Shown: positions 20,943 to 33,286, counted from the first letter of the stretch. The stretch is 64,000 nt of DNA from Ophiura sarsii (GCA_035610835.1 CM069449.1:10497855-10561854); one strand, 5' to 3'. Numbers and translations: made by a program. The notes: generated by a model not told the origin, from the letters alone.

Positions 20943-22620
20943 GGGTGTTGTTATTTTAAACATACATTGAAGACTTTTGGTTGCTGTTGTTACAAATGCC
21001 TAACTATATACACCTATGCATTGAAGACGTACTTGCAGAAGTTGCTACAAAATACCTAACCATACAACTATGTATTGAAGACGTTTGCAGAAGTTGCTAC
21101 AAAATGTCTACTATACAACTAGGCCTATGCATTGAAAACGTTTGCAGAAATTACTACAAAATGCCTAACTATACAACTATATGCATTGAAGACGTTTGCA
21201 GACGTTGTTACAAAATGCCTAACTATTACAACTATGCATTGAAGACGTACTTGCAGAAGTTGTTCCAAAATACCTAACCATACAACTATGCATTGAAGGC
21301 GTACTTGCAGAAGTTACTACAAAATGCCTAACTATACAACTATGCATTGAAGACGTTTGCAGAAATTGTTCCACAATACCTAACCATACAACTATGCATT
21401 GAAGGCGTACTTGCAGAAGTGACTACAAAATGCCTAACTATACAACTATGCATTGAAGACGTTTGCAGAAGTTGTTCCAAAGTGCCTAACTATTACAACA
21501 TGCATTGAAGACGTACTTGTAGAAGTTGCTACAAAATGTCTAACATACAACTATGTATTGAAGACGTTTGCAGAAGTTACTACAAAATGCCGAACTATAC
21601 AACTATGCATTGAAAACGTATGCAGAAATTACTACAAAATGCCTAACTATTACAACTATGTATTGAAGACGTACTTGCAGAAGTTGCTACAAAATGTCTA
21701 ACATACAACTATGTATTGAAGACGTTTGCAGAAGTTACTACAAAATGCCTAACTATACAACTATGCATTGAAAACGTTTGCAGAAGTTACTACAAAATGC
21801 CTAACTATACAACTATGCATTGAAAACGTTTGCAGAAGTTACTACAAAATGCCTAACTATACAACTATGCATTGAAGACGTTTGCAGACGTTGTTACAAA
21901 ATGCCTAACTATTACAACTATGCATTGAAGACGTACTTGCAGAAGTTGTTCCAAAATACCTAACCATACAACTATGCATTGAAGGCGTACTTGCAGAAGT
22001 TACTACAAAATGCCTAACTATACAACTATGCATTGAAGACGTTTGCAGAAATTGTTCCACAATACCTAACCATACAACTATGCATTGAAGGCGTACTTGC
22101 AGAAGTGACTACAAAATGCCTAACTATACAACTATGCATTGAAGACGTTTGCAGAAGTTGTTCCAAAGTGCCTAACTATTACAACATGCATTGAAGACGT
22201 ACTTGTAGAAGTTGCTACAAAATGTCTAACATACAACTATGTATTGAAGACGTTTGCAGAAGTTACTACAAAATGCCGAACTATACAACTATGCATTGAA
22301 AACGTATGCAGAAATTACTACAAAATGCCTAACTATTACAACATGCATTGAGGACGTACTTGCAGAAGTTGCTACAAAATGTCTAACATACAACTATGTA
22401 TTGAAGACGTTTGCAGAAGTTACTACAAAATGCCTAACTATACAACTATGCATTGAAAACGTTTGCAGAAGTTACTACAAAATGCCTAACTATACAACTA
22501 TGCATTGAAAACGTTTGCAGAAGTTACTACAAAATGCCTAACTATACACCTATGCATTGAAGACGTACTTGCAGAAGTGTTACAAAATGCCTAACTATAA
22601 AACATGTATAGAAAGACTTT
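20943..22620. repeat. 52-54 bp satellite with 686-bp higher-order repeat
   Basis: About 31 tandem units read TATGCATTGAAGACGTTTGC / AGAAGTTACTACAAAATGCC / TAACTATACAAC, with a GACGTACTTGCAG variant two bases longer. The block 21187-21660 recurs almost exactly 686 bp later (21873-22346), equal to 13 monomers, so a multi-monomer unit was duplicated. Degenerate units continue to about 23190. Several frames stay open through it, but they only mirror the repeat. Confidence 0.9.
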
Positions 22621-22713
22621 TGTTCAGACTGCTTTTGTTTGTTGTTACAGAATGCATAATATTAAGACCTTTGATTAGTTTTGTTAGAGAGCGCCTAAAC
22701 TATACAACATGCA

Positions 22714-22939
22714 CAGTGGCGTAACTAGGAGGATGGGTGGGAAGGGGGCATTCCCCCTGCCGGAAGCCCTCCCCCCTTTGCCGGAGGGCTTGCCCCCCCC
22801 CCCCTGATGCTCACAAAATGAAATAAATGAATAACAAAAAGTAGTGGGTTATGCCCCCCCCCCCCCCCCCCCCCCTGATCGCAGGCCTGTTCACCCCTCC
22901 GGATGCCGCCCCCAATCCAAGACCCTAGTTATGCCACTG
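22714..22939. mobile_element. GC-rich MITE, CAGTGGCGTAACTAGG ends
   Basis: CAGTGGCGTAACTAGG (22714-22729) pairs with CCTAGTTATGCCACTG (22924-22939), one mismatch. The interior is very G-rich then C-rich, including a C run at 22854-22875. It lies in degenerate satellite. Isolated right ends of the same family occur near 28160-28178 (TCTAGTTACGCCACTG) and 29318-29334. Confidence 0.75.
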
Positions 22940-25189
22940 AATATGTAAATATGTTACAAAATGAATATGTTACAAAATGCCTAACTACACAAAATGCCTA
23001 ACTATACAACTATACTGAAGATTTTTGACTGAGTGTATTACAAATAGCTTACAAATGCCAATTCTATACTATGCTGAAGACTTATTATTAGATTTTGTTA
23101 TAAAATGCCTAACTATACTACAGCTATACAGAAGACTTTGACATATATTGTTACAAAATTCCTAAATATATGTATTGAAGACTTTTGACGGATGTTGTTA
23201 CAAAATACGATAAAGCAAAATCAAAAGTTACCTAAATGTTGCTTAAAAGCTCTATACGGTTCCGCCACCCGTTGAGGTGATAACTACACTTCGTAAAGCA
23301 CGACATCAACGGTTAGAAGAGTCCATGCTCAATTCCGGGAAATTCCTTCGTCGTGTGGTTTAATCATGTCAACCAAGTTTTGCGATGCAGGCAAGTGTTT
23401 CTCCTCTTACAAAAAGCAGTGAAAAGTAAGCACTTTGATATTTTCTTACTCGTTATATTGGAATGTTTTCACGATTTTACGTCTCGGATTACAAGGTAAA
23501 AGAGTACAACTGTTCAAAAGTGTATATTTCAAGTTTTTTCAACCTCACAAGTATCCCACGAGTTGAGCCTAACCACAAAAATAAAATCATAGACAGACCT
23601 CATGTTTAGCCTTTATTTGTAATTGAAGGCCTTGTCTGAAAACATTCAAATCAAATACAGACACGGTATGAGAGTACGGGGATATTAGGCCTACTCTAGT
23701 TTGTCTGTTACAGTTCCCGTTTCACCAACCACATACCAGCTCTTCAGCGTATGCCAACTCATACTTCCCACGTACACGTATGTAAGGCACAGGCCCGTAA
23801 GCAGGATTTTTTTTAGGGGGGGGGCGTATTTTTCGGAAAAGGTACATTGGTACCAAAAAAAATCGTAAAAGGTTGCCCCCAATTTTTTTTTAGTCACCTC
23901 AGACAATTTTGAGAGCGGGGGGAGCGGTTTAGCACATGTTTTAGTCCAAAACTGCCCGAACAAACGCTTTATTTACACAATGGGAAATGGGCCGTTTTTC
24001 GGAAAATTGGGGTGGATGGTGGGGGGGGCGGGGGGGGGGGGGGGGCGCATTTTCTCAAAGAAAAAAGGTACATTGGTACCAAAAAAAGGTACATTGGAAA
24101 AAAAAGGTACATTGGTACATAAAAAGGTACATTGGTACAAAAAAAGGACTTTTTCAGATTTGGGGTGGGGGGCGTCTGCCCCCCCCCCCCCCCTAGTTAC
24201 CGGTCTGGTAAGGCATACGGGGACGTGCCGCTCCAGTGGGTCATTTTTTTCTCATGAGACATCCTTAGCCATGGGTAGGATTTTCAACTGAAAAATCCTT
24301 AGACATCGGTCTATTTTCGCGAAAATTTGCAAAAATAGGTTTTTTTCCCGATAATTTGCGAAAATTTGGTCTAAGGTTGCACACCACTAAATACATCTCC
24401 CATAGGGTTACACGTGAAATGCACACTTTTAAAATGGATATTTCTCGACGTTATAAGAAACTGGTAACTTGAAATTTGGTTTCAACTTGAAGATGAAAGC
24501 CATGACTACTAACTCAACAACTCATATATGGGGGGTAACCGGCATAATTTTGAGCTAGAGCCTTTTTCAAAAAGTACGAGTTGAGTTTTCCTGGTCACAC
24601 GCAATTGTTGAATAAGATTATTGCGTCAGATACCGGAAATGACCTGAACACAAATGTCTCTGTTAAAATATTAAAAAATCATCATTGCATCAATTTTTTT
24701 GGACCTGAAGAACGCTATTGTGTCTGTCAAAATTCACACTATATTAATTTCGCCATAACTTGTAGTAAATACCCTAATTTTAAACTGTAATTTACAATAG
24801 GTCTCCCGTTTCGGCATAGAAACGGGCCGGTTTTGGACTTTTGCCTCAAAGGGGGTAGGGCCAGACGTTATTTAGTGGTGTGAAACCCTAAAATGAAGCA
24901 AAACCCCTAAAAATGGGTACCAATTTTCCCCAAATTGCCCTTAGAAATGGGTAGGGGTTTTGAATCTCCAGTGGCACACCCCGACCAAACCAAATCTGAG
25001 TACCCCCCCCCCCCCCGGGACTGGAACAACCTCAAAGTTGATCCTGCTGCATATACTCATCCCTTGACGCCTTCAAATCTGAGCTGAGGGATCGTCATCT
25101 GAAGTAGTTTCATTACCAGCTTTTTACTCACACCTGTAAATACTGTATATATTGCACTTGTTTTTAACTCTCCTGTTGCCGAGGCAACA
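22940..25189. other. Satellite remnants and GC-rich repeat debris
   Basis: To 23190 there are diverged satellite units. At 23786-24215 a GC-rich segment holds four GGTACATTGG units (24067-24130) and long G and C runs, bounded by CAGGCCCGTAAGCAGG and CTAGTTACCGGTCTGG, probably a decayed element. At 24376 and 24868 CACACCACTAAAT occurs in inverse orientation. No gene recognised. Confidence 0.4.
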
Positions 25190-25234
25190 CATCCCTGGGG
25201 GGGGGGCACTGACATTGGGAAAGGGTATAGGTAT

Positions 25235-27199
25235 CAGGCGCGGATCCGGGGGGGGGGGGGCGGAGGGGGCGTGCGCCCCCCGGTAAAAAATTCAACCAAA
25301 AAAAAAAAAAAGGAAAAGAGGGGGAGAAAGGGGGAAAAAGGGAAAGAGAGAGAGGGAGAGGAAAGGGGGAAGGAGAGAGAAAGGGAGAAGGAGAGAGAAA
25401 GGGAGAAAGAGCCTTTAATTGAGTGACTGATTGGTGAATAAAGTAACGTCGTGATACGTCGCATTTAGGCCTATACAGGCGCGACGTAATCGGGGCGGCC
25501 GAGCGGCCATGGCCGCCCCACGTTTTTGCAAAGAAAGAAAAAAAGAAGAAGGGGAAAAAAAGAGAAGAAACGGGGGAAAGGGATTGCTTTTCAATAACAT
25601 TTTGGTCAAAAGTATACACCAGATCGCACCAAATGAGTTTGAAAATTGATTTTTTTTCTACTTCTCAGGGGAGCACATCTCCCCTCAGACTCCCCCTGTT
25701 GGAGCTTTAAACCATGTAGGAGCTTTAAACCATGTAGGCCTATATTTAAATCAAGAATATAAATATCAGTTATGCGCTACTTCTTTCGTGCATTGATAAA
25801 AAACAAAATATTTATTGGAAATAAAGAGGTGGCTTTTCAATAAAATTGTAGTCAAAAGTTTACACCAGATCGCACCAAATGAGTTTGAAAATTGAATTTT
25901 TTTCTACTTCTCAGGGGGACACATCCCCCCTCAGACTCCCCCCCTGTTGGAGCTTTTAAACCATGTACATATTTAAATCAAGAATATATATCAGTTATGC
26001 GCTACTTCTTTTGTGCATTGATAAAACACAAAATATTTATTGGAAATAAAGAGGTGGCTTTTCAATAACATTTTGGTCAAAAGTATACACCAGATCGCAC
26101 CAAATGAGTTTGAAAATTGAATTTTTTTCTACTCTGAGGGGGACACATCCCCCCTCAAAGCTCCCCCTGTTGGACCTTTTAAACCATGTCTATTTAAATC
26201 AAGAATATATATCAGTTATGTGCTACTTCTTTTGTGCATTGATAAAACACAAAATATTTATTGGAAATGAAGAGGTGGCTTTTCAATAAAATTTTGGTCA
26301 AAAGTATACACCAGATCGCACCAAATGAGTTTGAAAATTGATATTTTTTTTCTACTTCTCAGGGGGGGCACATCTCCCCTCAGACTCCCCCCTGTTGGAG
26401 CTTTAAACCATGTAGGCCTATATTTAAATCAAGAATATAAATATCAGTTATGCGCTACTTCTTTCGTGCATTGATAAAAAACAAAATATTTATTGGAAAT
26501 AAAGAGGTGGCTTTTCAATAAAATTTTGGTCAAAAGTATACACCAGATCGCACCAAATGAGTTTGAAAATTGATTTTTTTTTCTACTTCTCAGGGGGGCA
26601 CATCTCCCCTCAGACTCCCCCCTGTTGGAGCTTTAAACCATGTAGGCCTATATTTAAATCAAGAATATAAATATCAGTTATGCGCTACTTCTTTCGTGCA
26701 TTGATAAAAAACAAAATATTTATTGGAAATAAAGAGGTGGCTTTTCAATAAAATTTTAGTCAAAAGTATACACCAGATCGCACCAAATGAGTTTGAAAAT
26801 TGATTTTTTTTCTACTTCTGAGGGGGACACATCCCCCCTCAGACTCCCCCCTGTTGGAGCTTTTAAACCATGTACATATTTAAATCAAGAATATATATCA
26901 GTTATGCGCTACTTCTTTTGTGCATTGATAAAAAACAAAATATTTATTGGAAATAAAGAGGTGGCTTTTCAATAACATTTTGGTCAAAAGTATACACCAG
27001 ATCGCACCAAATGAGTTTGAAAATTGAATTTTTTTCTACTTCGGAGGGGGGCACATCCCCCATCAGACTCCCCCCTGTCCGAGCATAGCTCGGAGGGCGG
27101 TGCTGCGCACCGCATTGGTTAGTCAACCACCACAAAATTCACGACTTTTCCGTCTATTTTTCAGCCCCCCGGTAAACGCAATCTCTGGCTCCGCCCCTG
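25235..27199. mobile_element. Nested TIR element CAGG(G)GCGGA carrying a tandem array
   Basis: Left CAGGCGCGGATCC (25235) and right GGCTCCGCCCCTG (to 27199) are inverse ends. GGTAT flanks both sides (25230-25234, 27200-27204), a 5-bp duplication; the empty site GGTATGTGCC is seen at 20112-20121. The interior has an A/G-rich stretch (25300-25410) and a seven-unit tandem array. No transposase is present. Confidence 0.75.
25584..27085. repeat. Tandem array, seven units of about 218-246 bp
   Basis: CAGATCGCACCAAATGAG marks units at about 25619, 25867, 26091, 26312, 26546, 26779 and 26998. Each contains a C/G-rich hairpin (GGGGGACACATCCCCCCTC), TTGGAGCTTTTAAACCATG and AATATTTATTGGAAATAAAG. Open frames of about 62 codons through the units (26104, 26787) are repeat by-products. 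Confidence 0.85.
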
Positions 27200-27280
27200 G
27201 GTATGTGCCACGCTGAAGACCCCCTTTTTCACCCTCTGCTGCTAGTTCTTATGACCCCCTTTTGAGCCTGCATCAGTTCT

Positions 27281-27642
27281 TAAAGGTAGATGACCCGATA
27301 ACATTTTCGTAACACAGAATTATTTCAAACATACGGAGATTTTCATATCATATGAAAGCTCGTATTTTTCTCATCATCATACTGAAATTTGACGGCCTAA
27401 ATCGGTATAATTACGGAGAAATCGATAAAATAACGTCGAATTACCGCGAATGGTGGTAACCACCGATATAGTTTGTGTACTACTCAATGGGTACAGTTCA
27501 CAGCATCTTGTGCGTCTAAAATAAGAACCGTTAGAGCTATGCAACTCAAACTTTGGAACACGATTTTTTTAAGGATGACCTTTCATGTAGAATAGAAAAC
27601 TTCAAGTTGAAAATCGGAATGTGATCGGGTCATCTACCTTTT
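27281..27642. mobile_element. MITE with AAGGTAGATGACCCGAT ends
   Basis: AAAGGTAGATGACCCGAT (27282-27299) is matched by ATCGGGTCATCTACCTTTT (27624-27642). TTAA is next to both ends. It interrupts TCAGTTCT...AAGACCCC of the outer element, making it a separate, later insertion. Confidence 0.7.
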
Positions 27643-27934
27643 AAGACCCCATTTTATTGAAAATTCAAAAATCACGATATTTTGCGTTCCAAAGCCCCAA
27701 TTCTTCGAACATTTTGCGTTCTAAAACCAAAAAAACCCAAAATTTGCGTTCTTGCTAATCAAAATTGAACTATAGGCCAGTTCTCAAGACCTACTTTAAA
27801 AAAAAAATCAGTTCCTAAGACCCTATTTTTCGTCATAAAATCCACTTAGTTCAGTTCTGTAGCCCCCCTTTTTGAGATCCTGTGCGGCACACCCCTACCC
27901 AAAAAAAAGTTAAGTGCCCCCCCCGGGAATACAT

Positions 27935-28129
27935 CCCAGCCAACACGTATGCATGGGCCCCACATGGGCTACATGTGGGCAATCAGGGCTAATGAGGGCA
28001 AGGACTATGTGCGGGCTGACCACATAGGTCCCATATGGGTTTTACAAGGGTCATAATGGGCTACGTTTGGGTAAACCTATCAGGGTCCCATATAGGCTGA
28101 CCACATGGGTCCCATATGGGTTTTACAAG
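27935..28129. mobile_element. Truncated copy of the GGG/CCC-rich element
   Basis: Starts CCCAGCCAACACGTATGCAT and follows the 6566 copy through GGGCTACATGTGGGCAATC to CATATGGGTTTTACAAG, then stops at the start of a CAGTGGCG-family fragment. Only the left end is present. Confidence 0.75.
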
Positions 28130-30116
28130 TCACTGCCCCTTCTTGCCCCCCAAATGAAAAAGTCTAGTTACGCCACTGAATTCCGAGCATCAATGGTGTG
28201 CTGTTGCCATGGCAACAGACTTAAATGGCCTCCAAAAACGTCAAAAATAGGTCAAAAGGGAGTAAAATGTAGACATAAATGGTGGTTGCTATGGAAACTG
28301 CATTGCCGATAAATTTTATAAATGTCTTAAAATCAAAGAAGGTCTATAAACCATCAATATTAGATGTATTCCGATCATCCAAGGGCCAATAATATTTTGA
28401 AAATAATTATTACATGTCATTTTTGGCCAATTTCGTTAAAAACGGTAAAAAATGGCAGTTTTTTGCTGACATGTCATTTTTAAAAGGTCATAGGTCAACA
28501 AGTATTGATTGATATTAAAGTTGTGATTGTTTTTTGTTGTTCTAAACAGTCAGCCGGACAATATGATATACTTTTAATGGTCAATATATATATATATATT
28601 TTTTCCTATGTTGAATTAAAGTTTTGACGTCCCATTGAAACATGTGAACTTTGACCCAAAATCGAGGTCAAAGGTCAACTTAACATCCGAGTTGGCAAGG
28701 ATGTCCACCTAGGTTGTATGCTACAGACTTCAAGGAACATTTTGGTATGTCTCCCTGTGCCAGCATACCGGGACCAAAAAACCCTAAAAATGGGCCTCTG
28801 CTCCCCAGCTAATACGTAAAATGCTGGTTACGGCTCAACCAGCATTTTTGAATCAACGTTTTGTTGTACAAAGAGGGCTGATTTTATATGAAATATACCA
28901 TTTCCAGTTTTTATCATAATTGAGGGAGCAGCCTCCAACACATCTCTTCATGCCCCTTAAGGTTAAGCCATTTCATGCTGACCAGTTATTGTCGATTTAT
29001 CTTATCTGTCTAGGAAATGGAGCTCGCCAATATTGACGTCCTATCGGTTGAGATTGGCACTGTCGGTTCATTTGACAAGAGGAATTAAGGAATTATGATG
29101 GTCGAAAGTACACGGATGAAACATTTTTCGCACGCTACGCGTGCATGTGTCCCCAAAAGGCAATATTCTTTGGTTCATTGTTTAGAGCCAAAATGTACCT
29201 CAATCGTGCCAAAAATTAGTGTAAAGTCAAATATTTTCACGAGCTATGCACGCGCATTTCTTGACTAAGAACGATGTTGTCGGTTGACTTTCAATTCTTG
29301 CCCCCCCAATATCAATAACCTAGTTACGCCACTGGTAGATCCCCAGCCGGACAAAGCCCCACCCGGGACACAATAGAAAATGTTAACTTTCCATGTACAA
29401 ATTACATCAAAATTAGCCTTAACCCTTTGAACACTGACGGCCGCTTTAGAGGCCTCAACCACAAAGATACACCCTCATCCATCCACATCCCACACCCCCA
29501 ACCATCAACACATCATACAATCCACCCACCTACACACCCCACACACAAAGATCCTAGTACATTAGGCCAACAAAAAAGAGAGTTGCTTGCTTGCCCATAG
29601 ATGCTCTAACTAAAAGGTAGGGTCAGTCGGTTGGATTTTTTTCTTCTTTTTTTTTCTCTTTGTTTATCTTTTCCAAATTAGGTACCTGAATACCAAGAAA
29701 AAAAGTTTACTTTTTTTCATTGTCTAAGTCCAAAGCAGGACCTTAGATGTCCCATATGGGGTCACGGGTCAATCAAGTTCATTATACATGACTTGAAAAA
29801 GATTTTTACAATCTTCCTTTTGTAAAAACATTTTTCTTTTCTTTTTTTTCTGAAAAAAAACCCTAAAACAAAGTACATGGTCGGGACTGTAATACTCGGT
29901 CTGTCGGACGAGGGCAAGCAAACAATTGGGGCCTTATCATCTGCACTGATAAGTGAGCATTTATGAAGGGTTCACTTTATAATGTCCATGGGCTATTACT
30001 TTTGGAATCCATACACCCCCTATAGAAAATATTACCATAATATACCCATAAGGAGTGTGGATTTTAAATGAGGTTATCTGCATGGGTGACTCAATTTGAA
30101 ATGTACACTCCCTGTG
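28130..30116. other. Non-coding, repeat fragments
   Basis: Contains two right-end fragments of the CAGTGGCGTAAC family (near 28178 and 29334), an (AT)n run at 28585-28600, a perfect DR1 motif AGGTCAAAGGTCA at 28664-28676, and an isolated AGGTAGGGTCAGTCGG (29617) of the GTAGAACAG family. No gene recognised. Confidence 0.4.
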
Positions 30117-30488
30117 CAGGGGTAGAATTTCGGCGCGAATCCGCGAATCTATTCGCGTGGAGATTCGCGTAAAATCACTACCGTGTGAATCCAGGTGGAT
30201 TTTTTTAAGCTTTTTTTTCTTCTAAGTCCAAAACAGGACCTTAGATGACTGGTATTTGACTCTTAGTCAACAAATATGCCGAATTTGGAAGTTGTGCAAG
30301 CTTATAGCCTTTTTCAAACCATCCTAGATAGGGAAAACCATCATGATAAAGAAACTTCATTTTAGATTCTCGCAAATCTTATCACGAGAATCCAAATTGA
30401 AAATTTTGCGAGAATCCAGGATTCTCGCGAAATTATTCCGCGAGAATCTAAATGGACTCTCGCACTGCAGCACAAATTTCTAGGCCTG
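30117..30488. mobile_element. MITE with CAGGG(G)TAGAATTT ends
   Basis: CAGGGGTAGAATTTCG (30117) pairs with AAATTTCTAGGCCTG (to 30488). The interior is rich in GCGAGAATC / GATTCTCGC. The element at 52594-52996 has related ends and the same GAATC-rich interior, so they are one family. Confidence 0.65.
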
Positions 30489-30689
30489 CTGTGTGGGTGA
30501 TTAAGGGAATCTCTTCCACAGGGGTGAATGGATTTCAAATGGAATTACCCAATTTTGGTAAAAAAATTGGATCGATTGAGCGAGACCAATACATATTGGG
30601 CGCAAAGCATCCAACGTTATCATTTTTAGGTCGTCCGTAGGAAGAGACCTTATGGCAGCATCCTTCGTGTATGTAGTATGTGTCTGTCT

Positions 30690-31795
30690 GTCTGTGTGTG
30701 TGTCAACAATTTGGTATACACTTTTTGTTTTGTCCATTTCTTTTCCATACAATGACCAATTGCAATCAAACTTCGGTCATAGATGCAACATGGAAACCTT
30801 CATATGTTAATGAGGTCAAAGGTCACATACCAAGGTCAAAGGTCATCTGAGGTCAAGATGTAAAATTTAGTACACACTTTTTGTATTGTCCATTTCTTTT
30901 CCATACAATGACCAATTGCAACCAAACTTCGGTCATAGATGCAACATGGAAACCTTTATATGTTAATGAGGTCAAAGGTCACATACCAAGGTCAAAGGTC
31001 ATCTGAGGTCAAGATGTAAAATTTAGTATACACTTTTTGTATTGTCCATTTCTTTTCCATACAATGACCAATTGCAACCAAACTTCGGTCATAGATGCAA
31101 CATGGAAACCTTCATATGTTAATGAGGTCAAAGGTCACATACCAAGGTCAAAGGTCATCTGAGGTCAAGATGTAAAATTTAGTATACACTTTTTGTATTG
31201 TCCATTTCTTTTCCATACAATGACCAATTGCAACCAAACTTCGGTCATAGATGCAACATGGAAACCTTCATATGTTAATGAGGTCAAAGGTCACATACCA
31301 AGGTCAAAGGTCATCTGAGGGCAAGATGTAAAATTTAGTACACACTTTTTGTATTGTCCATTTCTTTTCCATACAATGACCAATTGCAACCAAACTTCGG
31401 TCATAGATGCAACATGGAAACCTCCATATGTTAATGAGGTCAAAGGTCACATACCAAGGTCAAAGGTCATCTGAGGTCAAGATGTAAAATTTAGTACACA
31501 CTTTTTGTATTGTCCATTTTTTTCTTCCATACAATGACCAATTGCAACCAAACCTTGGTCATAGATGCAACATGAAACCTTTATGTTAATGAGATAAAAG
31601 GTCAAGGTCATCTGAGGTCAAGATGTAAAATTAAGTACACACTTTTTGTCTTGTCCATTTCTTTTCCATACAATGACCAATTGCAACCAAACTTGGGTCA
31701 TAGACGCAATATGGAAACCTTCATATGTTAATGAGGTCAAAGGTCACATACCAAGGTCAAAGGTCATCCGAGGTCAAGATGTAAAATTGGCTGCA
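30690..31795. repeat. 157-bp satellite, seven units, carrying DR1 motifs
   Basis: ACAATGACCAATTGCAA recurs at about 30749, 30905, 31061, 31217, 31373, 31531 and 31670, i.e. 156-158 bp apart except the shortened sixth unit. Most units contain two perfect AGGTCAAAGGTCA (DR1) sites separated by CATACCA, followed by a further AGGTCA. DR1 is the core binding site of RXR, HNF4 and COUP-TF nuclear receptors. Whether it binds anything is unknown. Confidence 0.9.
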
Positions 31796-32110
31796 TGTAA
31801 AATTGATTACATTTAAACAGATGAAGTACAATTGCAACCAAACTACCCATATAAACGGACGACCTACTTGGGACCGCTGTCCCTATTTTTATGTTTTTGG
31901 ATCCAATATTTTCCCACACTTGGATTCATCAAAACATAACAATGGACCATATTGCCGCCGCACACAGATCTGTATTTTTAACCAGAGGAATTTTGGAAAA
32001 TTATTTAATACCAAATTAATTAAATAAAACAATGTCCCTCTGTACATTTTGAGAGTATCAAGTGTTGACATTCTTAAAATGGAAGCTATACAACTAAACA
32101 TATTAACCCT
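31796..32110. other. Non-coding spacer
   Basis: AT-rich sequence following the satellite. No gene or repeat structure recognised. Confidence 0.35.
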
Positions 32111-32149
32111 AACCAGCCAGGCTATTTTTTTGTGTGGAAACCGGGGGAG

Positions 32150-32260
32150 GGGACAAAGTATGAATTTTGTTCACAAATAATCACTGCGAAACCCCCAGGA
32201 TTCGACCCCCGGATCACCGCGCCACGTCCCTAACCAGCCAAAGCTCGCCCGGGCAGCGAT
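32150..32260 (-). mobile_element. Possible tRNA-derived SINE head or tRNA pseudogene
   Basis: On the minus strand, TGGCTGGTTAGGGACG (32225-32240) resembles an A box and GGGTCGAATCC (32198-32208) a B box, at a tRNA-like spacing. No cloverleaf with a full acceptor stem is obvious, so I favour a SINE head or relic over a working tRNA gene. Confidence 0.4.
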
Positions 32261-32496
32261 TTTGTACACATATCAGCTTGGTTGATGACGTCGAATGCTG
32301 TAGAATCGAATGCTGTAGTATGCGTGTGGACATTGTTTTTTACCGTAGTGAATTGTAGGTTCCAGGAAGGTTAGGGTTTTAAAGGAGGTGTCCCGCGAGC
32401 ACAACATTGTGCATTTCATGTTGGAAAAATAATTATTGAGCCCAAATCGTGTAGTTATATAGAACAAAACATCATACTTATCACAAAAACGAATAA

Positions 32497-32668
32497 AACT
32501 GCCATCCCTCAACATTCAATCTTTAAAAATCGCAGTGATCGAAAGTCCCGGTGTCGATGAAGTCATGGTTATTGACGATGAAGTGCATTGTATAACTATG
32601 ACTTCATGGACACCGGGACTTTCGATTGCCGCAAATTTTTAAAATTGCAAGTTGAGAGGTGGCATTGT
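32497..32668. mobile_element. Hairpin MITE, ~65-bp arms
   Basis: The left arm (32500-32565) with ATCGAAAGTCCCGGTGTC is matched in inverse at about 32597-32665 (GACACCGGGACTTTCGAT); outer parts TGCCATCCCTCAAC and GTTGAGAGGTGGCA also pair. The centre pairs through ATGAAGTCAT. Non-coding. Confidence 0.7.
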
Positions 32669-33286
32669 CATGATACCAAATACATGATATTGATGTTTAC
32701 CAATGTTTACCTCATGAACGTCTATAAGGGAACACAACATCCCTGTTCAACGAGCAAATGAACCTCTCCTCTCAGTTAGAGTTTATGTTTTTTTCTTCAA
32801 ATTGTTCGTGAAAATGTTGGCAAACAAAACTATCAACAATTTCAAAAACATTTTTAGAAATAAAGTCACAAATGAGAAGAAAAAAAAGTGTTTTCATTTT
32901 TATTTTTTTTGCCTTTTTATGCTAAAATTGTCAATTTTTAAAATAATTTTAACTAAATAGATTTTTTTTTGGGTGGGTGGGGGCACAAAAATATCTTTTG
33001 GGGAAATGCCCCCACTTGCCCCCTGTAGCGTCGCCACTGGGGAAAAGCAATAAAACAATAAACACGTTAGTATACCTGCAACCACAGCTCATAACCAAAA
33101 GTTGCATTTTTTTCTCTTCATCTTTTTTCACCCTTTCCCCAATACTTTTTCTTTTTCCACTTGGCATTATTTCCCCAATTCTGCTCATCATTTCCTGGGA
33201 ATTTGTGCAACCATGAAAAGAACATGCACAAAAGCAATGGCATTTATTTATATTATATTTGAAGAAAAAAACCGACACCAAAACAA
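32669..33286. other. Non-coding spacer
   Basis: A/T-rich. A fragment GCCCCCTGTAGCGTCGCCACTGG near 33017-33040 looks like a right end of a CAGTGGCG-type element. No gene recognised. Confidence 0.35.

Larger units (their letters stand above)
25193..27928. mobile_element. Outer TIR element of a three-level nest
   Basis: The left end CCCTGGGGGGGGGGCACTGA (25193-25212) pairs with AGTGCCCCCCCCGGG (27913-27927). Two other elements lie inside it: 25235-27199 and about 27281-27642. Removing both gives a short GC-rich element like the partial copy at 20047-20190. G/C-run lengths should be treated with caution. Confidence 0.65.

Noticed and set aside
20981..22508. Frames with repeating C-I-E-D-V-C-R and N-Y-Y-K-M-P-N-Y
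   Set aside because: They are products of the 52-bp satellite, change frame with unit length and lack any domain.
25164..25619. 151-codon minus-strand Ser/Pro/Phe-rich frame
   Set aside because: It is driven by A/G-rich low-complexity sequence and crosses an element border.
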